From positions 1-64,000 of the forward strand of contig CAIYMO010000014.1 in assembly GCA_903927345.1 (NCBI GenBank): DNA of 64,000 nucleotides. Direction: 5' to 3'. Positions 25,156 through 32,448 of the stretch are shown one piece after another (position 1 is the stretch's first letter; every line of letters begins with the position of its first letter). The notes beneath the pieces were generated by a model that ran no database searches, had not been told where the DNA came from, and was given only the letters and a program-made list of their open reading frames with translations. Both the position numbers and the translations under genes were made by a program. The DNA comes from an uncultured Armatimonadota bacterium. GTDB taxonomy: Bacteria > Armatimonadota > Fimbriimonadia > Fimbriimonadales > Fimbriimonadaceae.

Positions 25156-26750
25156 CGGCCCGTGGTTCCTCCCGTAGTCGTGCCCGAATTGCCTCGGAGA
25201 TCGCCCCCATCGCCTGGGTCAGTTGTTGGAGGTTCGGGTTGCTTTTTCACTTGCACTGTTATAGATTTTGTCACGACTTTGCTGTTGGCGTCAGTCGCTT
25301 TGAGGGTGAACGTCGTCTTGCCGACAATCGGGATTTCAGTCGTGCCGCTCGCGTCGAGTGTGTAGATTTGGCTGCCGGTGTAGCTAAATTCGATCTTGGA
25401 GGCCTTTTCAACCTGCCAGTTCATCGTTACCTTGCCGCCTTCTTCAACTTCGAGCGGGGAGATATCAAACTTTAGAATCTTAACCAAGACCGGTTCGATC
25501 ATTTCGACTTTGAAGGTTCGTTTGACGCTCTTGCCTGCCGAGTTTTCGGCAACGACGGTGTACTCGTTCTCGCCGAGCTTTGTCGGTTCAATAAGAATCG
25601 TATTGAGTCGAAGATCGAGATCAATATTGTCAGGCCCCAGTTTCGCCTTGGTGACGGCGGGGTCGAACTTATATGTCAATGTGAACTTCTCACCCTTGTT
25701 CACGGAGATCGGCGACGGCGTCAGATCAAGAATCTTAGGCTCCGGAATGATCGGTGCCGCATCGACCTTGATGGAAACGGTAGCCGGATCACTTTGCCGG
25801 TTATCTCGGAAAGCCACCGCCTGAATCGTCAGAGTTCCGATCAGAGGCGTTTCTACTTCTTGGGTTCCCTCAGGAGGCAAATTCTCTCCAATCGGAATTC
25901 CGCCCGCAACCAGTTTGACCGCAGAAGCGTTGCTCGCAACCCAGTGCACAGTGACCTTTGTGCCCTGCGTAACCCGTGTAGGGCTCATCATCAAGTCGAG
26001 AGTTACCTCGGGCCGCTTCGGTTGGGTGAGCCAAACGGTCAAGGCTAGAATCGACATGATGAAGAAGACAATAATCGTCGCCGGGGTGATAAACGGTCGG
26101 ACCTCAAGCTGGGCTTGGCTCGAAGCAACCACTCCTGGGGTCGTCGTACTGCGCGCAGTGACCGCAAACCCGATGAGTCTAGGCGATCCCAGCGGCGACC
26201 CTTTCTTCGGGTGAACGGCAAAATCGACATCGCGCTGTTGCCCTGGCCCCACGGTGATCTGCTCGTCGTCAAATTCGTAGGTGCAGGAGTTCTCGGGGTC
26301 GTCTGCCATCAGCTGCATGGTGTGCTCGCTGTTCCCCATGTTCATCACCGTCGCCGCGAAGATATTCTGCGTCTTGGTCGCGGTGACAAATCCTTTCTTA
26401 GGGCTCAGTTCCAGCGTGATCGAGTTAAAGGGCTTGATCGTCAGAATCCCCTGAGCAATCCGCTGGTCACCCGTTGCCAAAGACCGAACTTTAGCGACAA
26501 ATGGGAAGTTCCCCGCAGTGCTCTCGCTCTGGCGGGGCGGCTTGAAGAAAACCTTTAGGCTTTGGCGCTCTCCCGGCTTGAGTTCGACCGACGGGACAGG
26601 GATCGCGATCCACTCGCCATCAACTCCCTCAATCCCAATTTCAATGTTCTCGGTTGACTCACCGCGATTTTCCACCTCAAGGGTAAGCGGTGCAGTGGCT
26701 CCTGGTTCGACAACGACCGACTCAGAAGAGATTGAAGCAACGAGAGACAT
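25152..26750 (-). CDS. large protein with Ig-like domains on both sides of one membrane helix
   Basis: A 532-residue protein. Residues 1-215 contain two beta-sandwich, CARDB/NEW3-like units (VVVEPGATAPLTLEVENRGESTENIEIGI; FVTATKTQNIFAATVMNMGNSEHTMQLM). Residues 222-242 are a clear membrane helix (ATIIVFFIMSILALTVWLT) followed by QPKRP. Residues 245-505 form three more Ig-like units (VTQGTKVTVHWVASNASAVKL; SVNKGEKFTLTYKF; VEEGGKVTMNWQVEKASKIEF), and the end is GT-rich. There is no N-terminal signal peptide, so one side should be cytoplasmic. Family unknown. TACAAT lies nine bases before the ATG. Confidence 0.78.
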   Translation of the reverse strand: MSLVASISSESVVVEPGATAPLTLEVENRGESTENIEIGIEGVDGEWIAIPVPSVELKPGERQSLKVFFKPPRQSESTAGNFPFVAKVRSLATGDQRIAQGILTIKPFNSITLELSPKKGFVTATKTQNIFAATVMNMGNSEHTMQLMADDPENSCTYEFDDEQITVGPGQQRDVDFAVHPKKGSPLGSPRLIGFAVTARSTTTPGVVASSQAQLEVRPFITPATIIVFFIMSILALTVWLTQPKRPEVTLDLMMSPTRVTQGTKVTVHWVASNASAVKLVAGGIPIGENLPPEGTQEVETPLIGTLTIQAVAFRDNRQSDPATVSIKVDAAPIIPEPKILDLTPSPISVNKGEKFTLTYKFDPAVTKAKLGPDNIDLDLRLNTILIEPTKLGENEYTVVAENSAGKSVKRTFKVEMIEPVLVKILKFDISPLEVEEGGKVTMNWQVEKASKIEFSYTGSQIYTLDASGTTEIPIVGKTTFTLKATDANSKVVTKSITVQVKKQPEPPTTDPGDGGDLRGNSGTTTGGTTGR

Positions 26751-26771
26751 GCTTAATAGATTGTAGCAGGG

Positions 26772-28337
26772 CTACTGGGTACGAATCTCGATTGTCCCAA
26801 CGCCATAGGCCGGCAATGAGAACAAAACCCCAGACGATCCATAGTCAATCCCAAGGCTATCTGGCTCATACGGGTTCTTGACGTTTGCTTGGTACCCGAC
26901 GGCTTTCGACCCCTTAGGGATCGAGAGGCTCACTCGAATCGCTTGTTCCTTCGCAAGTTTGTTCACCGCGACAATCACGATGCGTCCCTTGATTGTTGGA
27001 TCAATACTCGCGTACACGGAGTTCGCCGCAGGTGTTTCCCCGACGACGTTGAGACCAATGCTCCCAAACCTCCCACCTTTACCATCGAAATTGGTGAACG
27101 CGCCGAAGCCCGCCACTTGCGCCGGTCGGTCGTGATTGATTCCCCAGTGACAGGCTGCAAACACCCCGAATCGGCCATAGATTCCGAGCACGTCTGCCTG
27201 GGCAACCATCCCACTCGGCTCGCTCCCCCCGCCAAAATCGTATTCGGTAATCCCCAGTTTGGTCCCTGGGTAGTTCTTCGAAATCTGCCCAATCGTCCGC
27301 GGCAGGAGACTAATCGGCTTCTTCCCAAGAGAGTCTGCGATCCAACTCGACTCGACATACGAGGGATCCCACAGCGAGCGACCCGCTTGCGCACGAGCAA
27401 GGTCCGTCTCCGCGTTGTTCTTCTCTCCGCAAATCCGATTTCCTCCCCCTTGCGCTTCCGGGTACCAATGAATATCCAAAACGTCAAGCAGTCGCTTGCC
27501 CGTCCTCACTTCCGCCTCTTTCATTTTCGCAAGATAGAACTCGAGGAAGTCTCGATCATTCCGATCAGGTGCATCTTGAAACGTGCGGTAACCGTGCCAG
27601 CCGTAGCTCGCCGGTCCGAAAACCAGTGACCCAGGAGCGACCTTTTTGACGGCGGTCGCGTATGCGATTCCGCGCTCCAAAATCCCCGCGAAACCAACAT
27701 TCTGGGGCACGATGCGCACGTGAGTCGATTGCCAAAGATCGGGCTCATTATCTAGGCTGTACCAAGTCTTGGCACCTGCTGGCTTGGACTTCTCAACAAA
27801 GTTGACAAACTCATCCTGATAAACCGATCGGTCGCTCGTATTCGGATTTAGCGAATAGCTTCCACCGGGCTTGGAGGCAAACGATTTGTTAAACCTTGCT
27901 TCCAAGTAGTTCGGAGTCTTGTTCACATCCCCATCGGGTCCCTTGTCTGCGGCAACGTAGCCCGCGCAGGGAACGGTCAGTATTGAAACCGACCCGTTCG
28001 CGGCGGCCGGCTTGTAGAAATCTGAAACCGCCTTGCCTGGCTCTTCCGTGCTGCCCATATATCCATCGTTCTGATACCGATAGTCGTTGCCGGCATTGCT
28101 AGCATTTGTCTCCCAGTTGTAGGCCGTCGTCCGATTTCCGCCCATCCGCGCCACCGTAAAGCCCTTTGCGAACTGAACCCACTTCGGATCCTTCGAATTG
28201 AACGGAAAATTCGCACCATAGATGTAAGGCGAGATAGGCGTTTGTTTAGAAACATCAATCGTAATCTGACCAAAAGCCTTCGGAGCGTCCTGGGCAAACT
28301 GGGACGACTGAAAACAAAACAGGAGCAGTGCGATCAT
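26772..28337 (-). CDS. glycoside hydrolase family 44 (endoglucanase/xyloglucanase-like)
   Basis: A 521-residue exported glycosidase. A short signal peptide (IALLLFCFQSSQFAQ) is followed by the GH44 core: PYIYGANFPF, RMGGNRTTAYNWETNASNAGNDY (family hallmark), SLDNEPDLW with the acid/base Glu near residue 198 and LGITEYDFGGG with the nucleophile Glu near 365, DILDIHWYPEAQ-type segment VLDIHWYPE, and a C-terminal beta domain. Family members cut beta-1,4-glucans. It follows the sugar-binding lipoprotein by 41 bp, suggesting uptake of its products. AGGAG precedes the ATG, but a perfect 10-bp hairpin encloses this site and start codon. Confidence 0.9.
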   Translation of the reverse strand: MIALLLFCFQSSQFAQDAPKAFGQITIDVSKQTPISPYIYGANFPFNSKDPKWVQFAKGFTVARMGGNRTTAYNWETNASNAGNDYRYQNDGYMGSTEEPGKAVSDFYKPAAANGSVSILTVPCAGYVAADKGPDGDVNKTPNYLEARFNKSFASKPGGSYSLNPNTSDRSVYQDEFVNFVEKSKPAGAKTWYSLDNEPDLWQSTHVRIVPQNVGFAGILERGIAYATAVKKVAPGSLVFGPASYGWHGYRTFQDAPDRNDRDFLEFYLAKMKEAEVRTGKRLLDVLDIHWYPEAQGGGNRICGEKNNAETDLARAQAGRSLWDPSYVESSWIADSLGKKPISLLPRTIGQISKNYPGTKLGITEYDFGGGSEPSGMVAQADVLGIYGRFGVFAACHWGINHDRPAQVAGFGAFTNFDGKGGRFGSIGLNVVGETPAANSVYASIDPTIKGRIVIVAVNKLAKEQAIRVSLSIPKGSKAVGYQANVKNPYEPDSLGIDYGSSGVLFSLPAYGVGTIEIRTQ

Positions 28338-28347
28338 CACTGCTCCT
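28311..28347 (-). promoter_or_regulatory. hairpin enclosing the GH44 ribosome site and start; possible terminator
   Basis: On the reverse strand AGGAGCAGTG - ATGATCG - CACTGCTCCT: a perfect 10-bp stem whose 5' arm is the Shine-Dalgarno and whose 7-base loop is the start codon plus four bases. GTTTTGTTTT follows, so the same element can act as a terminator for the sugar-binding protein gene upstream. Confidence 0.65.
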
Positions 28348-28378
28348 ATCGTAGTCGATTTTGTTCGTTAACGGAAGA

Positions 28379-29734
28379 TCAGAGTTTGTGCTTTGTGATC
28401 GACTCGTCGTCTCGGGTTGCTTGAGCAGCCTTTTCAGCTCGCTCGCAGAACTCTTCCGGAGTCGCCTTGCCGCTAACAAGTGCGGTCGTCGCGTTCTCAA
28501 GCTCCTTGAACATCGCTGGGTACCAGCTTCGGAACTGGACTGACCAGATGTCCTTGCTCTCCTTATAGATGCGCGCAGGTTCGACCACGTGCTCTGGAAC
28601 TTTGGCTCCATCTGCGCTGCCCTTGATCGCCATCAAGGTGCCTTTTTCTTCCAAGAACTGCTTCGCCTTTTCTACCGACGTCATGTACTTGTAGAAGTCG
28701 ATTGCCAGCTCAGGGTTTTGAGCTTTGGTAGGCACCATCCAAGGTTCGATTGCAACCTGAATCGCGGTCGGGTCGCCCTTACCGCCATCGACCGTCGGAG
28801 GAAGCATGAACGCAATCTTTCGACCCTTTGGCCAGCTGTCCTTCATTTCAGGGTGGATCCAGGTTCCGCAAGGAACAAAGGCGGCCTTCCGGTTCAGGAA
28901 TCCTGCCTGAGCCTGCGTATGGCTCATGCCCACGGCACCTGTCTCAAAGAATCCCTTATCGCGCAAGGTGGCGATCATCTGAGCTGCCTTCAGCATGCTC
29001 GGTGATTTCCATGCTCCTGGTTCCAAGTTCTGGCAAGCGGTGAGGGCGGATTGTCCACCTTCGCTGACTACCCAAGGAAGCATCATCATGCAGAGCATGT
29101 AGAACGGATATTGACCCTGGAAGGTGATCGGTGCCATCCCCTTAGCCTTGATCTTGTCGCTAACGGCGAGAAGCTCGTTAAAGGTCTTCGGAACGGTCCA
29201 GCCATTCTCCTTGAACAGCTCGGTGTCGTACCACCATCCGTAAAGAATGACGTAGTAGGGAAGCGTCCACTGCTTTCCGTCTAGCTGTCCGAGCTTGAGC
29301 AGCGCTGGCTCAAAAGTTTCTCCCCACGGAGTCTTTCCATCGGCAGCCGGAGTCTTGAGGGCTTCTTCAAGTGCGATGACCTGACCTTCCTCGGCGAGGC
29401 CCCAGTGATCCATTCCCCATCCTGGGAATGTGAGATCAGGAACCTTTCCGCTAACAAATCGTGGCTTGAGTTGTTCCCAAACCCGAGGGTTTCCATCAAC
29501 AGAGATCTCTGTACCGGCGTGCTTTGCGGTGTATTCCTTTGCGGCAGTCTGGAAAAAGTCGATTCCGTATCCACCCTTAAAGGACTGAACTTCGATCTTT
29601 CCGGTTGGTGCTTTCGCTGCTCCTACTTTTGGTGCAGGTGCCGAGTCGCCTTCGGCGGGATCAGCAGAGCCAGAAGAGCCGCAGCCCCAGAGCGAGACGG
29701 CGAAAAGGGCGAGAATCGAGGTGCTCCATCGCAT
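28379..29734 (-). CDS. sugar ABC transporter substrate-binding lipoprotein
   Basis: A 451-residue family-1 extracellular solute-binding protein. The lipobox is SLWGC with Cys at residue 18, followed by a Gly/Ser/Asp linker. Typical segments are QTAAKEYTAKHAGTEISVDG, PDLTFPGWGMDHWGLAEEGQVIALEEAL, LPYYVILYGWWYDTELFKENGWTVPKTFNELLAVSDKIKAKGMAPI and VSEGGQSALTA. The frame is open much further upstream, but that part is antisense-like and lacks homology; the ATG at 29734 fits the lipoprotein signal. Cotranscription with DinB (8 bp upstream) and GH44 (downstream) is likely. No permease or ATPase is adjacent. Confidence 0.92.
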   Translation of the reverse strand: MRWSTSILALFAVSLWGCGSSGSADPAEGDSAPAPKVGAAKAPTGKIEVQSFKGGYGIDFFQTAAKEYTAKHAGTEISVDGNPRVWEQLKPRFVSGKVPDLTFPGWGMDHWGLAEEGQVIALEEALKTPAADGKTPWGETFEPALLKLGQLDGKQWTLPYYVILYGWWYDTELFKENGWTVPKTFNELLAVSDKIKAKGMAPITFQGQYPFYMLCMMMLPWVVSEGGQSALTACQNLEPGAWKSPSMLKAAQMIATLRDKGFFETGAVGMSHTQAQAGFLNRKAAFVPCGTWIHPEMKDSWPKGRKIAFMLPPTVDGGKGDPTAIQVAIEPWMVPTKAQNPELAIDFYKYMTSVEKAKQFLEEKGTLMAIKGSADGAKVPEHVVEPARIYKESKDIWSVQFRSWYPAMFKELENATTALVSGKATPEEFCERAEKAAQATRDDESITKHKL

Positions 29735-29742
29735 GGTTGCCA

Positions 29743-30195
29743 CTATCTTACACCCCACTCCCAAAGCCCATAAGCAACTTTGTCCGACAGTGGTCGCCCA
29801 GATTGCCGCAACGCCAACTCGATACACGTACGATGAAAGGCCTCGTGTGAGATCAAGTAACCCGCAAATGCCGCCGCATGCGGTTTGAAGCCCTTCACCT
29901 TCCCGCTCGGACGTTCTGCCCGTCTTAAAATCTCGGAAATTGCTGCAGTTGAAGCCGCCAGTGAGTCGATCAATTCCTGTCGAGAGGGGCTTTCGAGTTT
30001 CAAAATTGAGTCGTGAAGGTCGATTGCCGCCGATTTCACCCACATTTTTCGAACATTGTGCATGTGGGAGAAGTTTCCTAAAATAGATTTTCCCTTCTCG
30101 AGCTTGACCGTCAGCTGGTCGTCCGAAATTGCCTCTAATAGATACAAATTGAGTCTGGAATTGATCTCCCAAGCCTCGATGAGTTCCGCATTCAT
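29743..30195 (-). CDS. DinB-like four-helix protein
   Basis: A 150-residue DinB-fold protein. Pattern AWEINSRLNLYLLEAI, FSHMHNVRKMWVKSAA, and KPHAAAFAGYLISHEAFHRTCIELALRQSG, with His residues in positions used as a metal triad in the family (HMHN, SHEAFH). Ends YGLWEWGVR, characteristic of one DinB subgroup. Members include thiol-dependent transferases such as YfiT and bacillithiol transferases; the reaction here is unknown. First gene of the set with the sugar-binding protein. TACAAT lies nine bases before the ATG. Confidence 0.82.
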   Translation of the reverse strand: MNAELIEAWEINSRLNLYLLEAISDDQLTVKLEKGKSILGNFSHMHNVRKMWVKSAAIDLHDSILKLESPSRQELIDSLAASTAAISEILRRAERPSGKVKGFKPHAAAFAGYLISHEAFHRTCIELALRQSGRPLSDKVAYGLWEWGVR

Positions 30196-30259
30196 AGAAT
30201 GAGAATTGTATTCGGACGGAGCAGAGGAGTCAAAAGCCCCGACAAAATACGAGGAAATC

Positions 30260-30288
30260 TTGCATTGTTTACATGCGTATGTGATAAT
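30260..30288 (+). promoter_or_regulatory. sigma70-type promoter of the first SLH porin
   Basis: TTGCAT (30260-30265), 17-bp spacer, GATAAT (30283-30288) preceded by TG. Predicted start near 30295, giving a leader of about 165 bases. Confidence 0.65.
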
Positions 30289-30291
30289 GAA

Positions 30292-30312
30292 GTTGACTCA
30301 ATGCGAGTCAAC
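30292..30312 (+). promoter_or_regulatory. perfect inverted repeat at the porin mRNA 5' end
   Basis: GTTGACTC-AATGC-GAGTCAAC. It begins 3 bases after the -10 hexamer, so it is either an operator for a repressor or a 5' stem-loop that stabilises the leader. Confidence 0.5.
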
Positions 30313-30458
30313 AGACGCAGGAAGCGCGCCGAGCAGATTTGATCGTGTGGCTTGGGACTCACAAGGAACATAGGAAAGTGTGGGAAACAACTCCGATTAG
30401 GTCTAACGAAGTTCGCGGATCGTGTCGAAAATCTAAAACGGAGAAAACACGAAGAAAC

Positions 30459-32369
30459 ATGAACAAAACGTTCAAGTACGCTCTTTCGGCTGTCCTCGGC
30501 GTCGCTATGGTAACCCCAGCGTTCGCACAGGGCTTCCCAGACGTCCAAGATACTCACTGGGCATACGAAGCAGTCACCCGACTCAAGAAAGAAGGAATCA
30601 TCACGGGCTACCCAGATGGAACCTTCGGTGGAAAGAAGAACATCACTCGATACGAGATGGCTACTCTTCTTTACGCGATCTACCAGAACATGAAGAACGT
30701 CACCGACGGTCTCAATTCTCAGATCGAAGCTCTTGAAGCACGAGTCAACGCTATCAAGCCTGCACAAGGCGGCGGCACCGACACCACCACCCTGGCTGCA
30801 CTCAACGCTCTGAAGAGCGATGTGTCTTCCATGAAGGCATGGGGCGACGACATCAGCCAGCTCAAGAAGATGGCTTCCAGCTACGAGAAAGAGCTCAGCT
30901 CGCTCGGAGTCGATGTCGAAGCAATGAAGAAGGACATCAAGGACATGGACGCTCGCGTCAAGGCCCTTGAGAACAAGAAGAGCGCTGTCCAAATTAGCGG
31001 CGACGTCAACTTCTTCATCTCGGCTGGATCCAAGGGTTCTGCTGGAAACGCTGTCATCAACCAAGATGGTAAGTTCGCTGGCGGTTCAGCAACCGGTGCT
31101 GGTATCGATTCCCTCGGAGTCAACCACGAGCTCGCGTTGAGCCTCAAGACTGACACTGCAAAGGCAACCCTCGTGATCGGTAACGGTCTCGGAACTGGTT
31201 CGGCTTTCAACAACCAGTCATTCTCGCAAGAGCGATTTGACACCGCTTACGGTCAGAACGGCGCAAGCAACATCTACATCCACGAACTCTACGCCAACCT
31301 CAGCGACAGCCTGGTTGGAATGAACTTCGACGCAAAGATCGGCCGACAAGGCGTCAAGATCAGCCCGATGGTCATGCAGCGACTGGACACCACCTCATTC
31401 TTCGAGAATGATCGATACGACAACGGCGAATTCGCTCTTGACGGTATCACCGCTGGTTTCAACTTTGGTGGCAGCACCAAGCTTGGTCTCTTCCTCGGAA
31501 ACGTAGGCGGAGCTAACCTCGGCGTCAACAACGTTCAGCCAATTCGAATCGGTGCAGAAGAGTTTGGTCTCGCATCCGCTGACACCCTCAACGTCGCACG
31601 AGCTATGGGCGCTGTCCTGAAGTTCGGCCTCGGCGAGAACGGTGGAATCACCGCTTCCCTCGTTGAATTCGACGGAAACACTGTCTCCACCGGAACGGCT
31701 CAAACCGCTGCGGCAGGCTTCAACCGACTCGAAGTCTACGGACTTGATCTTGATTACAAGCTTTCCGGCAACTTGTCCTTCGCGGCTGGTACCGGTAAGA
31801 GTTCGTTCAAGACCAACAACTCGGACAACAGCTCCGGTAACAACCAACGACAGAACTTCAGCGTTAAGTACGGCGCTGGCGATCTCTCGGTTGGCGTTGG
31901 CTACCGCAAGATCGAAGCCAACTACCAGGCTCCTGGTGATTGGGGCCGATTCGGCGTGTTCCGCAACCTTAACGACGTTAAGGGTGTTGACTTCTCGCTT
32001 GGATACAAGGTTTCCGACTCGCTCAGCCTGAGCGGTTCGCAAGCTAACCTCGACACCATCACCTTCGGTGGCGGCGTCCGAGGAGTCGAGTCGACCACCA
32101 TCGGCGCGAACTACAAGATCAACTCGAACTGGACCCTCATGGCTACCCTTGAGGACACCAAGTTCAAGAATGGTTTCTACAACAACAGTGAGTTCAAGTA
32201 CACCACGTTGGGCTTCGGCTACGACATGGGTGCAAACCAGCTCTTCAAGTTGTGGTACCAAGTCGGCGACAACCTCCTCAACACTGCATTCCCTGCAGGT
32301 CAAGGCGGCGCTGGAACCGGTGCTAACAAGGGTGCTTTCATCGGCGCTCAGTTCTCGGTCAAGTTCTAA
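30459..32369 (+). CDS. SLH-domain outer-membrane porin, OmpM/SlpA-like
   Basis: A 636-residue protein with signal peptide 1-23 (VTPAFA-Q), one SLH domain at about 25-78 (FPDVQDTHWAYEAVTRLKKEGIITGYPDGTFGGKKNITRYEMATLLYAIY), a coiled-coil stalk at about 80-175, and a 450-residue beta-barrel rich in Gly, Asn and aromatic residues ending GAQFSVKF. In diderms such as Deinococcus, Thermus and Negativicutes such proteins are abundant porins whose SLH domain grips pyruvylated cell-wall polymer, tethering the outer membrane. The ATG at 30459 is fixed by the signal peptide. Long leader, strong promoter and terminator suggest high expression. Paralog of 53865-55703. Confidence 0.9.
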   Translation: MNKTFKYALSAVLGVAMVTPAFAQGFPDVQDTHWAYEAVTRLKKEGIITGYPDGTFGGKKNITRYEMATLLYAIYQNMKNVTDGLNSQIEALEARVNAIKPAQGGGTDTTTLAALNALKSDVSSMKAWGDDISQLKKMASSYEKELSSLGVDVEAMKKDIKDMDARVKALENKKSAVQISGDVNFFISAGSKGSAGNAVINQDGKFAGGSATGAGIDSLGVNHELALSLKTDTAKATLVIGNGLGTGSAFNNQSFSQERFDTAYGQNGASNIYIHELYANLSDSLVGMNFDAKIGRQGVKISPMVMQRLDTTSFFENDRYDNGEFALDGITAGFNFGGSTKLGLFLGNVGGANLGVNNVQPIRIGAEEFGLASADTLNVARAMGAVLKFGLGENGGITASLVEFDGNTVSTGTAQTAAAGFNRLEVYGLDLDYKLSGNLSFAAGTGKSSFKTNNSDNSSGNNQRQNFSVKYGAGDLSVGVGYRKIEANYQAPGDWGRFGVFRNLNDVKGVDFSLGYKVSDSLSLSGSQANLDTITFGGGVRGVESTTIGANYKINSNWTLMATLEDTKFKNGFYNNSEFKYTTLGFGYDMGANQLFKLWYQVGDNLLNTAFPAGQGGAGTGANKGAFIGAQFSVKF

Positions 32370-32391
32370 ACTAGGCTAAGAGAAAAGGATT

Positions 32392-32421
32392 GGGGGCGAA
32401 CCTAAGGGTTCGCCCCCTTTT
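32392..32421 (+). terminator. intrinsic terminator after the first SLH porin
   Basis: GGGGGCGAACC - TAAG - GGTTCGCCCCC followed by TTTT; perfect 11-bp stem. Confidence 0.9.
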
Positions 32422-32436
32422 CATTTATGGGTCGGC

Positions 32437-32442
32437 TAAACT
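32437..32442 (+). promoter_or_regulatory. -10 element TAAACT, six bases before 32449
   Basis: TAAACT-TGGAAT-ATG. The region where a -35 would fall is the terminator of the previous gene, so the -10 would have to work without a good -35. Confidence 0.58.
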
Positions 32443-32448
32443 TGGAAT

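Noticed and set aside
29735-30172. 146-residue extension of the sugar-binding protein
   Set aside because: Overlaps the DinB-like gene in another frame and precedes a clear lipoprotein signal.
30192-31064. 290-codon reverse frame across the first porin start
   Set aside because: Antisense to the signal peptide and SLH domain, and its composition follows the porin's codon bias.
31395-32303. 302-codon reverse frame inside the porin
   Set aside because: Antisense shadow of the Gly/Asn-rich barrel; very Val/Glu/Ser-rich with no start signal.
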